The notes: a model not told the origin generated them from the letters alone. A stretch of 6,048 bases of DNA from Verrucomicrobiota bacterium (GCA_003219225.1 QHPZ01000010.1:9645-15692); one strand, 5' to 3'; shown: positions 1 through 6,048, counted from the first letter of the stretch. A program made the numbers and translations.

Positions 1-660
1 CGGATCGTGCGCGAACTCGGTGAAAGCGCCGGGTTCGCCATCGTTAACTCAATCAACCCAGCTCGCATCGCCGGTCAGAAGACGGCCGCGTTCGAAATTG
101 TCGATGTAATGGGCGACGCGCCGGACCTGCATCTTTTGCCGGTCGGCAACGCGGGTAATATCACGGCCTATTGGGCCGGTTACCGCGAATTTCATGCGCA
201 TGGAAGATCGACAACTCTGCCGGCGATGATCGGCTTCCAAGCTGCCGAGGCGGCGCCGATTTTTCACAACCGGGTCATCGAAGAGCCGGAGACGATTGCC
301 TCGGCGATTCGCATCGGTAACCCGGCGAGCTGGAAACAAGCGCGCGCTGCGATCGAAGAATCGAAAGGCGGGATCGACATCGTCACAGACGCAGAGATCA
401 TCGAGGCGCAGATGTGGCTCGCACGACACGAAGGAATTTTCGTCGAGCCAGCGAGCGCGACGGCAATCGCCGGAATGTTCAAGTGCTGCTCGGCTACGGA
501 CGCGATCTTTTCATTCAAAAACATCCGGGAAGGCAGCCGGATCGTCTGCACGGTTACCGGTCACGGCTTGAAAGATCCCGACGCGCTGCGCGACAAGATC
601 GAGAATTTCCAGCCGGTCGCACCAAAGATCGACAATGTGCGGCTGGCGCTCGGATTTTAG
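1..660 (+). CDS. thrC: Threonine synthase, C-terminal part (5' end outside window)
   Basis: PLP enzyme that converts O-phosphohomoserine to threonine in the cytoplasm, the last step of threonine synthesis. The reading frame is open from base 1, so the gene enters from the left; 219 residues are visible. Family members of this short type are about 350 residues, so roughly the first 135 are missing, including the region expected to carry the PLP lysine. Visible landmarks, numbered from base 1: NSINPARIAGQKT (about 16-28), the PLP-phosphate loop GNAGN (49-53) followed by ITAYW, RIGNPASW (104-111), FVEPASAT (147-154, the region contacting the cofactor ring), and the characteristic C-terminal TGHGLKDP (186-193). 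The frame is intact to TAG at 658-660. The gene lies 23 bp before aspartate kinase in the same direction, which suggests a threonine/aspartate-family operon, often with hom upstream. The family call is secure; the operon's upstream content is inferred. Confidence 0.95.
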   Translation, partial: RIVRELGESAGFAIVNSINPARIAGQKTAAFEIVDVMGDAPDLHLLPVGNAGNITAYWAGYREFHAHGRSTTLPAMIGFQAAEAAPIFHNRVIEEPETIASAIRIGNPASWKQARAAIEESKGGIDIVTDAEIIEAQMWLARHEGIFVEPASATAIAGMFKCCSATDAIFSFKNIREGSRIVCTVTGHGLKDPDALRDKIENFQPVAPKIDNVRLALGF

Positions 661-683
661 GGTAGAGTTCGCGCGATTCGATC

Positions 684-1934
684 ATGCGTTTGGTTGTCCA
701 AAAGTATGGCGGCACGTCCGTCGGTGACGCCGAGCGCATTCAAAAGGTCGCGGAGCGGCTGATTGAGACGCAGCGCGAAGGCGCGCGCGTCGTCGCGGTT
801 GTTTCAGCGATGGCTGGTGTGACCGATAACCTGGTCAAGCTCGCCCACGCAGTTTCGCCGAGCCCGAGCGCGCGCGAACTCGATCTCTTGCTCGCGACCG
901 GCGAACATGCGTCCAGCGCGTTGACCGCGATGGCCGTGAACGCGCTCGGCGGCAAAGCGATTTCGCTCACTGGCGCGGAGGCGGGAATCCTGACTGACGA
1001 CACACATCTGAAGGCGCGGATCGCGAATATCAGTCCGCGACAAATTCACGAGCTTTTATCCGACGACTACATAGTGGTAGTCGCCGGTTTCCAGGGACAA
1101 AGCGCCGAAGGTGAAACGACAACGCTCGGCCGCGGCGGTTCGGATTTGACGGCGATCGCGCTCGCCGGCGCGCTCAACGCGGACGCCTGCCAGATTTTTA
1201 CCGACGTCGACGGAGTTTTTACTTGCGACCCACGCCTCGTGACCGACGCGCAAAAGCTCGACGAGATCGCTTATGACGAATTGCTCGAGATGGCGGGCGC
1301 CGGCTCAAAAGTGATGCAATCGCGCGCGGTCGAGTTCGCCAAGAAATTTGGGATCGAATTCGAAGTGCGCTCCAGCCTCAAATCGGTGAGCGGCACGGTC
1401 GCGAAAGAAGAGACTCCGAGCATGGAAGACGTGGTCGTGCGCGGAGTGAGCTTGGAGCGCAGGCAAGCCAAGCTCACGGTCTCCGGCGTACGCGACCAGC
1501 CGGGAATCGCCGCCGCGATTTTCTCAACCGTCGCCGCCTCACACATTGTCGTGGACATGATCGTGCAAAGCGCGCCGACCGACGGTGTGACCGACATCTC
1601 CTTTACCATTCATCAGGACGAACTGGAGGACGCCCGCAAAATCCTCATGCCGATCGTCAGTCAAATTGGCGCAAGCCATCTGCGCACTGCAAGCGGCATG
1701 GCCAAGCTGAGTGTCGTCGGCATCGGAATGCGGTCGCACTCGGGCGTGGCTGCGCGCCTGTTTGAATGCCTCGGCCGCTCGGGGATCAACATTCAGCTGA
1801 TCTCAACTTCCGAGATCAAAATCGCCCTCGTGATCGATGAAAACGATGCCGAACGCGCGGCTCAATTGACGCACGTGGAATTCGGGCTCGCGAGCCTCGC
1901 GCCGGCGGCAAGTGCGACGCGGCCGCTGGGCTGA
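684..1934 (+). CDS. lysC: Aspartate kinase with two C-terminal ACT domains
   Basis: Phosphorylates L-aspartate to aspartyl-4-phosphate with ATP, the committed step toward lysine, methionine and threonine; cytoplasmic. The product has 416 residues, close to the usual 400-410 for the stand-alone enzyme. The amino-acid kinase domain carries KYGGTSVGD (7-15), the LLATGE segment (69-74), LTGAEAGILTD (95-105), GRGGSDLTA (149-157) and FTDVDGVFTCDPR (172-184). Two ACT domains follow, about 262-325 (SGVRDQPGIAAAIF) and 342-405 (VGIGMRSHSGVAARLF, then STSEIKI at 374-380), the usual site for feedback inhibition by lysine and/or threonine. Which effector is used cannot be read from sequence. The ATG at 684 is chosen because the beta-strand and KYGGTSVG motif begin at once, as in the family. 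The only purine-rich upstream stretch, GGTAGAG at 661-667, is weak and lies rather far from the start. It follows thrC by 23 bp, so co-transcription is likely. Confidence 0.97.
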   Translation: MRLVVQKYGGTSVGDAERIQKVAERLIETQREGARVVAVVSAMAGVTDNLVKLAHAVSPSPSARELDLLLATGEHASSALTAMAVNALGGKAISLTGAEAGILTDDTHLKARIANISPRQIHELLSDDYIVVVAGFQGQSAEGETTTLGRGGSDLTAIALAGALNADACQIFTDVDGVFTCDPRLVTDAQKLDEIAYDELLEMAGAGSKVMQSRAVEFAKKFGIEFEVRSSLKSVSGTVAKEETPSMEDVVVRGVSLERRQAKLTVSGVRDQPGIAAAIFSTVAASHIVVDMIVQSAPTDGVTDISFTIHQDELEDARKILMPIVSQIGASHLRTASGMAKLSVVGIGMRSHSGVAARLFECLGRSGINIQLISTSEIKIALVIDENDAERAAQLTHVEFGLASLAPAASATRPLG

Positions 1935-1935
1935 T

Positions 1936-1994
1936 CTGTAGCCGCGTGCCTGGGGCACGTCCGCTGTGGACGGCCCGCAAGGCCGTGGCGACAG
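1936..1994. repeat. Compact multi-hairpin palindromic element between convergent genes
   Basis: The 59-bp stretch begins 2 bp after the lysC stop and ends 3 bp before the stop of the convergent gene, so it fills the intergenic space. Its ends form an imperfect terminal inverted repeat, CTGTAGCC (1936-1943) with GGCGACAG (1987-1994), 7 of 8 paired. Inside are hairpin CGTGCC/GGCACG (1945-1950, 1954-1959; loop TGG) and hairpin ACGGCC/GGCCGT (1970-1975, 1981-1986; loop CGCAA). Two further pairings compete with parts of these: CGTCC/GGACG (1958-1962, 1968-1972), and CGCTGT/ACAGCG (1962-1967, 1991-1996), which encloses the second hairpin. There is no T-tract on either strand, so it is not a standard intrinsic terminator. 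The form resembles REP-type dispersed palindromes or a bidirectional 3'-end element. The structure is seen directly; repetition elsewhere in the genome cannot be tested here. Confidence 0.6.
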
Positions 1995-1997
1995 CGT

Positions 1998-2606
1998 TCA
2001 CTTGCGCACCGGATCGACGTAAAACTCACCCGTGCCGACGACGCGCATTTTGTAGCCGAAGACGCCGTGCATCACTGCGGCCGGCGGATGATCAGTGATT
2101 TGGGCGTGAAAACGATCGCCGGCGTTTGCCTGTTTCCAGACCGTGCCATCTTCGAGTTTGATGACCGTGTTGCCAGTGAGGCCATTAAATGTCCCATCCA
2201 CACGGCTCACGAGGTTGTCGAGCTTGGCGCGAGATTCCTTTGCCACCTTTTTTGTCACTTCGGCGGTCGCTTCCTCAGCTGCCTTCGTCGCGGTGGTGTG
2301 ACGATAGCCTTGCAACCACGCGTTCAAGTTCTTCAACTCTTCCTCGGAGAGTTTGTCCAAACCGGCGGCTTTGAATTCCTCCGCTGTCATCATGTCCTGC
2401 AGCGTTTCACTCGAAGCGCCACGGCTTGAAGATTTTTCTTTCGTCGGTTCCTCCTCGGTTTTCTTCTCAGTGCTGGCCGCGGGGCTTTGTTCCGGCTCAG
2501 CACTGATTTCGGCCGAAGATTTCTCGACTGCCTCCTGCGCGATTGCCGGCCGGAGGCACAGGCCAGTCGCGGCAGCAAGAAGTGTAAGCAACAGCCAGTA
2601 TCTCAT
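1998..2606 (-). CDS. Exported protein of unknown function with C-terminal beta-rich domain
   Basis: The product has 202 residues. Residues 1-23 form a clear signal peptide: a basic residue, a run of Leu/Ala, and an AIA cleavage site before Gln24, so the protein should be exported to the periplasm or cell surface. Residues 26-66 are low complexity and rich in Glu, Ser, Ala and Lys. Residues 70-100 (MTAEEFKAAGLDKLSEEEL and following) and 101-133 look helical, the latter Ala/Glu/Lys-rich and possibly coiled coil. The C-terminal part from about 134 (VDGTFNGLTGNTVIKLEDG, then TVWKQANAGDRF) reads as a small beta-rich domain. It recalls a domain seen at the end of uncharacterised exported proteins in Gram-negatives that also carry the AEEF..AGL.KLS.EEL motif; this comparison is from memory. 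No catalytic motif is visible. The ATG at 2606 is supported by the signal peptide, although no good ribosome site precedes it. The gene starts 42 bp after the aminotransferase stop, so it may be the third gene of that unit. Confidence 0.78.
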   Translation of the reverse strand: MRYWLLLTLLAAATGLCLRPAIAQEAVEKSSAEISAEPEQSPAASTEKKTEEEPTKEKSSSRGASSETLQDMMTAEEFKAAGLDKLSEEELKNLNAWLQGYRHTTATKAAEEATAEVTKKVAKESRAKLDNLVSRVDGTFNGLTGNTVIKLEDGTVWKQANAGDRFHAQITDHPPAAVMHGVFGYKMRVVGTGEFYVDPVRK

Positions 2607-2648
2607 GAGCCGAACGGTAGCGGCAGGCTATACATGTCGCGGCGAGGG

Positions 2649-3776
2649 TCAAGAGACATGCGCCGCCGCAAATTTCGCGTTGTCAGCGGCGAATCGATCG
2701 AGACCGGTGCCGAGTTGCGTGAGCGCATCGCGCACGGATTCTGTCGCCGCGCCGACGCCGATCCGAAAGTGATCCGGGCAACCAAAAAAACTGCCCGGAA
2801 CCACGGAAGTATCAAAGCGCGCGCGAAGCAACTCACAAAGTTGATCGACATCGCCGCGACGCAATCGAGGAAAAGCGATTGTTCCGTATTCGGGCCAAAA
2901 CGAATCGAAATCGTCGCGGGAATCTAAGAAGCGCCGGAGCAATTCACGATTTTGGACGAGCAGGCGCTTCATCCGCGCCGAGATCTCGCTCAGCTGTTCG
3001 AACGCGATGACGCCGAGCAGTTCACCCGGGTGAACAAAGGTGACGCCGTGAAGGTCGTTGATATGACGCATCCGCTGGGCAAGGTCGGGCCGGGCAAGCA
3101 CCCAGCCGCAGCGCAGCCCGCTGAGACCATAGGCCTTGGTGAGGCTGTTGGTGATGAGAAAAGTTTCCGGGTCGAGATGAAAGGCTGTTTGCGGCTCTGA
3201 CTCGAAGAGCATCTCGAGATACACCTCGTCGACCAGCACATAGATGCCGCGGCGCTGCGCGAGCGCGGCAATTTCGCGGAGCGTGTCGTAAGGACAAAAT
3301 GCGCCGCTCGGATTGTGCAAATTAGTGATCACAATGACGCGCGTCCGCGCGGTGATCTGGCGCTCCAACTCCGCCACATCGATGGCAAACCCTTCGTCGG
3401 CGTGCCTTTGAAAATACGCCACATCGAGGCCGAGATAACGCGCCGTGCTCACGAGCGGCTCGTATCCCGCGCGCTCTATTAGAACTTCGTCACCGGGCTC
3501 CGTGGTCGCAGCGAGCGCGAGGTAATTGGCCATCGAAGTGCCGATGGCGCTGACAACCGATTCTCGCGGCACACGATAGCGAGCGGCGATTGCCCCCAGC
3601 AAGGGCTCGTAGCCGTAACCGCCGGGGCCGTTGATCTCCAGTTTTTCGATCGTAACGCCAAGCTCAGTCAGCGGCAGCGAAGCCATCCCGCTGTTCGCGA
3701 GATTATATCGGGAGGCGGAACAGAGCTTTGCCCATTCCATGTACGGCGAACGCGCGCCGCTGCGACTCTCATTCAT
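2649..3776 (-). CDS. Fold-type I PLP-dependent aminotransferase (class I/II)
   Basis: Cytoplasmic PLP enzyme expected to move an amino group between an amino acid and a 2-oxo acid. The product has 375 residues, slightly shorter than the usual 380-400. Visible motifs: GTSMAN (79-84) in the cofactor phosphate region, NLHNPSG (152-158) with Asn155, DEVY (183-186) with Asp183 for the pyridine nitrogen and Tyr186, SLTKAYGLSGLRCGW (211-225) with the Schiff-base Lys214 and phosphate-binding Arg222, and FRIG (337-340) with Arg338 as the likely substrate-carboxylate ligand. All key residues are present, so it should be active. The N-terminus (SPYMEWAKLCSASRYNLANSG) differs from classical AspC, and the substrate cannot be assigned. 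The ATG at 3776 is chosen over an upstream frame extension because GGAGG lies 13 nt before it and it overlaps the transporter stop by 8 bp; the extension would run 104 bp into the transporter. This indicates translational coupling and a shared role in amino-acid use. Confidence 0.93.
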   Translation of the reverse strand: MNESRSGARSPYMEWAKLCSASRYNLANSGMASLPLTELGVTIEKLEINGPGGYGYEPLLGAIAARYRVPRESVVSAIGTSMANYLALAATTEPGDEVLIERAGYEPLVSTARYLGLDVAYFQRHADEGFAIDVAELERQITARTRVIVITNLHNPSGAFCPYDTLREIAALAQRRGIYVLVDEVYLEMLFESEPQTAFHLDPETFLITNSLTKAYGLSGLRCGWVLARPDLAQRMRHINDLHGVTFVHPGELLGVIAFEQLSEISARMKRLLVQNRELLRRFLDSRDDFDSFWPEYGTIAFPRLRRGDVDQLCELLRARFDTSVVPGSFFGCPDHFRIGVGAATESVRDALTQLGTGLDRFAADNAKFAAAHVS

Positions 3777-5121
3777 GTGCGTAAAGCTTCCTCCAAATAA
3801 AATACGCCGGCACACCCGATATGAGAATGCCGATGCCGATGAGAGTGTTGCGAGGATAACAGTAGATGGCATTCGCTACCACGCTCCAGCAGACCAGACA
3901 AAACAGCAGCGTGCTGATCGGGTGCCAGGGCATTCGAAACTGGGCCGCCGGTTCGCGCCGGCGTAAAACGAAAAGGCAGCTCGCCGTTAACCCGAAGAAG
4001 ATCCAATCCATCGCGGTCACGTAATTGAGGATCTGACCATAGCTGCCGGAAACGAGAATCAGCATTGTCCACGCGCTCTGCAAAACAATCGCGAAAACTG
4101 GGACCCGCGTCCGCGGATGGACCCACGCAAGCTGTCGAAAGAAAATTCCATCTTTGGCCATCGCGAAATAGACGCGAGGCGCGGTCAAAACGCTTTGGCT
4201 CAGGAAACCGAGCGTCGAGATGGTGATGCCGAGCGCGATCGCAATTGCGCCCGGTCTGCCCAGCGCGATTTGCATCACTGCCGAAGCCGGCGTGTCCCTG
4301 AGTGCCAGCTCGGCGGTGCCGAGTACCCGCAAACAAACAAAATTTACTGCAACGTAAAGTACAACTACGCCCGTCACTCCGAGCAGCAGCGCGCGGGGAA
4401 GGTCCCGGCGAGGCTCTTTCAATTCCCCAGCGACAAAACAGCCCGTTTGCCAGCCGCCGTACGCAAAAAGAACCGGCACCATCGCTGCCCCGAACGAGGA
4501 GAGAAGCCCGACCGAAACCGGTTGGTCGACAATCGGTTTAAAAGAAAAATGAGAAGCGCGGACGAGCCAGATCCCGGCCGCGACCAGAATCCCAATTGCC
4601 GCGATCTTCAGTAGCATTAATGCGCTTTGCAAATTGCTGCCGCTCTTTACTCCGAGGCACTTGGCGACCGTGAGGCCGGTCAAGGTAATGACCGCGACCA
4701 CCGACACCGGCATCTCAAGGCCGGTAAGCTCGATGAAATATCTGGCGAATATGACGGTTACCGCGGCCATGCCGCCAGTCTGCACGACCAGGAGCAGCAC
4801 CCACCCGTAGAGAAAAGCAACGAGCGGGTGAAAGGCTTCTCGCAGGTAGGCGTATTGCCCTCCGACCCGAGGCAGACGATTAGAAATCTCGGCGTAGATG
4901 AATGCCCCGGTCAGCGCGATAAGACCGCCAAAGATCCACGTACCTAGGACGAGAACCGACGTGTGAACCTGGCGGGCAACCAGTGAAGGGTTCATGAAGA
5001 TACCCGACCCGATCGTGCCGCCCATAATCAACATCGTTGCGTCGAAAAGACCAAGCCGACGCGCCAGTGACGACGTTTGATTTGGCGCTTCTGGACAGGC
5101 CGTCGACTTATCAGCTGACAT
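3769..5121 (-). CDS. APC-superfamily amino-acid permease (LAT/SteT-like)
   Basis: Inner-membrane amino-acid transporter of the APC superfamily, 450 residues with about twelve hydrophobic segments, the usual size. Landmarks: the unwound TM1 substrate site GTIGSGIF (35-42), AEISNRLPRVGGQYAYLREAF (78-98) in the TM2-TM3 region, FAYGGW (219-224) in TM6, GELKEPRRDLPRAL (232-245), and APRVYFAMAKDGIFF (314-328) at TM8. These fit the branch containing bacterial Ser/Thr exchanger SteT and related L-type permeases. Whether it is an exchanger or a proton symporter, and its substrate, cannot be read here. ATG at 5121 is preferred: it leaves a 20-residue cytosolic tail before the conserved LARRLGLFDA segment. 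A TTG at 5187 would add 22 residues with no ribosome site. The 5121 start has no obvious one either. Its last 8 bases overlap the aminotransferase start, so the two are almost certainly co-expressed. The AT-rich DNA just upstream probably holds the promoter. Confidence 0.93.
   Translation of the reverse strand: MSADKSTACPEAPNQTSSLARRLGLFDATMLIMGGTIGSGIFMNPSLVARQVHTSVLVLGTWIFGGLIALTGAFIYAEISNRLPRVGGQYAYLREAFHPLVAFLYGWVLLLVVQTGGMAAVTVIFARYFIELTGLEMPVSVVAVITLTGLTVAKCLGVKSGSNLQSALMLLKIAAIGILVAAGIWLVRASHFSFKPIVDQPVSVGLLSSFGAAMVPVLFAYGGWQTGCFVAGELKEPRRDLPRALLLGVTGVVVLYVAVNFVCLRVLGTAELALRDTPASAVMQIALGRPGAIAIALGITISTLGFLSQSVLTAPRVYFAMAKDGIFFRQLAWVHPRTRVPVFAIVLQSAWTMLILVSGSYGQILNYVTAMDWIFFGLTASCLFVLRRREPAAQFRMPWHPISTLLFCLVCWSVVANAIYCYPRNTLIGIGILISGVPAYFIWRKLYAHE
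3790..3794 (-). promoter_or_regulatory. Ribosome binding site GGAGG that decides the aminotransferase start
   Basis: On the minus strand GGAGG, extended as GGAGGAAG, lies inside the end of the transporter gene, 13 nt before the ATG at 3776. The spacing is a little long, but it is the clearest ribosome site in the window. It supports the short 375-residue form of the aminotransferase and re-initiation at the ATGAATGA overlap, where start (3776-3774) and transporter stop TGA (3771-3769) interleave. Confidence 0.65.
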
Positions 5122-5418
5122 CGTGAGTTGGTCGATTAGTTTAACGTAAGAACCTATTTTGATTCTTGTTTTCCAATGATTTAGCAATCAGGAAGGTGCA
5201 ATCTGTGATGACCTGTCCACTTCTTCGTGATTGCTAGCGCCACGAACCGGCGGCCTCAGACTGTCTGTTCGCAAGCGTAAGGTCGACATTGAAAGCGCCC
5301 TGGCGCGCGTCCAGCGTGCTCGCGTTCGTTAAGGAACTCCGAATAGCCTGACTCGGCCGGGGCGATGCTTCTGGGACGCGAGATAGCTTATAGCTGCCGC
5401 GGCTGCAGCGTCCTGGGT

Positions 5419-5478
5419 CCGTCTCATTCGATAGAGACTACGAGACGGCATCCAAAACGGGGAGGACGATCTCGTCTC
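5419..5478. other. Cluster of alternative hairpins (GTCTC/GAGAC)
   Basis: Four copies of one pentamer or its complement can pair in mutually exclusive ways. CCGTCTC (5419-5425) pairs with GAGACGG (5442-5448) as a 7-bp stem with a 16-nt loop. GTCTC (5421-5425) can instead pair with GAGAC (5434-5438), a 5-bp stem with an 8-nt loop. GAGACG (5442-5447) can pair with CGTCTC (5473-5478). The arrangement is compatible with a structured or switching RNA, but stems this short also arise by chance, and neither transcription nor strand is known. Confidence 0.3.
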
Positions 5479-5577
5479 TTACCTCGGCTAGTCTACATAA
5501 CATCAGACAATATATGTCATATGAAATCGCCAGGTGTTGGTGTCGATTAACTTCATCTTGATGCTTAGGGATTCCGC

Positions 5578-5598
5578 GGCCCCGACACCCCCGGGGCC
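5578..5598 (-). terminator. GC-rich hairpin after the STAS gene, possible transcript end
   Basis: Perfect 7-bp inverted repeat GGCCCCG (5578-5584) and CGGGGCC (5592-5598) with a 7-nt loop. On the minus strand it begins 9 nt after the TAA of the STAS gene. The position suits a 3'-end hairpin, but no T-tract follows, so it may act as a transcript-stabilising stem or Rho-linked end, not a standard intrinsic terminator. Confidence 0.45.
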
Positions 5599-5607
5599 AG
5601 CGCCACT

Positions 5608-5928
5608 TTAAGTCGCGGCCAAAGCGGCGTCGACGTGTGGAAAGACCGAGAAAAACTCGATCAGGTGCGCATTTTCCAAAATCGTGCGCACATTTTCTGC
5701 CACGCCGGTGAGCATGAGCCGGCCGCCATAATCTTCGACGTTTTTCGCGGCCGTGATCAGGGCCGCCAGACCGGAGCTGTCGATGTAGCTGACTTCGCGA
5801 AGATTGACAATCTGTCGTGACGGTTGCTGATCAATGATCTTGGCGAGTGAGGCGCCTACGTTCGAGGAAACATGCAGGTCAATCTCGCCCTGGAGGACGA
5901 GGACCTTCGGCGGATTGGGCAGAGACAT
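5608..5928 (-). CDS. Single-domain STAS protein, anti-sigma factor antagonist type
   Basis: Small cytoplasmic protein of 106 residues, the normal size for a lone STAS domain of the SpoIIAA/RsbV kind. Such proteins bind an anti-sigma factor or kinase partner and are switched off by Ser phosphorylation. The fold signature is clear: strand VLVLQGEIDLHVSS (9-22), strand RQIVNLREVSYID (38-50), the DSSG loop (50-53) at the start of a helix, and strand GGRLMLTGV (68-76). Ser51, the first Ser after Asp50, aligns by pattern with the phosphorylated Ser58 of Bacillus subtilis SpoIIAA and is present, so the switch should be intact. ATG at 5928 is preferred because the domain begins a few residues later. 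A TTG at 5979 would add 17 residues unlike the family, though a weak AAGG precedes it. No partner kinase, phosphatase or sigma factor lies in the window, so its pathway is unknown; a role in polar or exopolysaccharide signalling is equally possible. Confidence 0.9.
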   Translation of the reverse strand: MSLPNPPKVLVLQGEIDLHVSSNVGASLAKIIDQQPSRQIVNLREVSYIDSSGLAALITAAKNVEDYGGRLMLTGVAENVRTILENAHLIEFFSVFPHVDAALAAT

Positions 5929-5999
5929 CTCGCGAAAATGGAGCAAGAGTTGTGCGCGCTGACCCGACACACCAGCCAAACGGCCTTGCCTACGCCGTT

Positions 6000-6028
6000 A
6001 TTTTAAATGTTGCTGCCGCTCCACTTTA
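6000..6028 (-). promoter_or_regulatory. Weak promoter candidate for the STAS gene
   Basis: On the minus strand TAAAAT (6005-6000) matches 5 of 6 bases of a sigma-70 -10 box. The best -35 at usable spacing is poor (TAAAGT at 6028-6023, 17-bp spacer). It would give a leader of about 65 nt to the ATG at 5928. The local AT-richness supports a promoter here, but the boxes alone do not prove it. Confidence 0.25.
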
Positions 6029-6048
6029 ATTTTTGGCGAACGACGCTG

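Larger units (their letters stand above)
5122..5607. other. Gene-poor interval between transporter and STAS gene
   Basis: This is 486 bp with no credible coding sequence on either strand. The part next to the transporter (about 5122-5200) is clearly more AT-rich than its surroundings and is the likely promoter and leader region for the minus-strand transporter unit, but no -35/-10 pair with good spacing was found. Further right are short inverted repeats: TTCGTG/CACGAA (5224-5229, 5241-5246), the odd palindrome CAGACTGTCTG (5257-5267), the GTCTC/GAGAC cluster (5419-5478) and the AT-rich palindrome ATATGTCATAT (5512-5522). The last lies in the only other AT-rich patch (about 5490-5525). The interval could hold regulatory sites, a small RNA or decayed sequence; none can be assigned. 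Confidence 0.5.

Noticed and set aside
2627..2652. Promoter-like TTGACC and TATAGC on the minus strand before the exported-protein gene
   Set aside because: The spacer is only 14 bp, too short for a normal sigma-70 promoter, and the alternative TAGCCT at 16 bp matches poorly; co-transcription with the upstream gene is as likely.
2353..2772. Plus-strand open frame spanning the junction of the exported-protein and aminotransferase genes
   Set aside because: It is antisense to two better-supported genes, Ser/Ala/Arg-rich, and has no family match I recognise.
3777..3872. Possible 32-residue N-terminal extension of the aminotransferase starting at 3872
   Set aside because: It would overlap the transporter gene by 104 bp, its residues simply shadow the transporter frame, and a GGAGG site plus an interleaved stop/start favour the ATG at 3776.
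4117..4614. 165-codon plus-strand open frame antisense to the permease
   Set aside because: It is highly Arg-rich with no recognisable domain; it is explained as the complement of a constrained membrane-protein gene.
5122..5187. Upstream TTG start for the permease, adding 22 residues
   Set aside because: There is no ribosome site, the codon is a poor start, the added residues lie in AT-rich promoter-like DNA, and the family normally begins shortly before the TM1 segment.
5182..5236. 9-bp inverted repeat TAGCAATCA (5182-5190) and TGATTGCTA (5228-5236)
   Set aside because: The 37-nt gap and short arms make this compatible with chance in a region this size; no mobile-element gene or target duplication accompanies it.
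5365..5550. 61-codon plus-strand open frame in the gene-free interval
   Set aside because: The composition shows no domain, signal peptide or ribosome site, and Arg/Ser-rich content is typical of a chance frame in GC-rich DNA.
5929..5979. TTG start for the STAS protein, adding 17 residues
   Set aside because: The STAS fold starts after the ATG at 5928 and the extra residues are unlike the family; only a weak AAGG precedes the TTG, so it remains a minor alternative.

Overview
The window reads as an ordinary chromosomal segment of a moderately GC-rich, free-living bacterium. Gene packing and the thrC-lysC arrangement would fit a soil Verrucomicrobiota or Acidobacteriota-type genome, but this is an impression from protein style and synteny, not a phylogenetic result. 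No mobile element, CRISPR array, rRNA or tRNA was seen.

Left part, plus strand (1-1934): the C-terminal two thirds of threonine synthase (thrC), cut by the window edge, is followed 23 bp later by a complete aspartate kinase (lysC). These are the last and first enzymes of the aspartate-to-threonine route and are very probably one transcription unit that begins outside the window.

Middle, minus strand (1998-5121): an APC-family amino-acid transporter overlaps by 8 bp the start of a fold-type I PLP aminotransferase. After a 42-bp gap comes a small exported protein of unknown function with a signal peptide, an acidic low-complexity stretch and a C-terminal beta-rich domain. The transporter and aminotransferase look translationally coupled and are plausibly an amino-acid uptake and transamination module. 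The exported protein may be on the same transcript. This block converges on lysC, and the 63 bp between the two stop codons is almost wholly filled by a compact multi-hairpin element.

Right part: 5122-5607 has no credible gene. It holds an AT-rich stretch upstream of the transporter and several short inverted repeats, some mutually exclusive. A single-domain STAS protein (anti-sigma factor antagonist type) follows on the minus strand at 5608-5928, with a GC-rich hairpin just after its stop. The last 120 bp hold only its upstream region and one weak promoter candidate.

No clearly new multi-gene system is visible. The items most worth a second look are the palindromic element between lysC and the exported-protein gene, and the overlapping transporter/aminotransferase pair.
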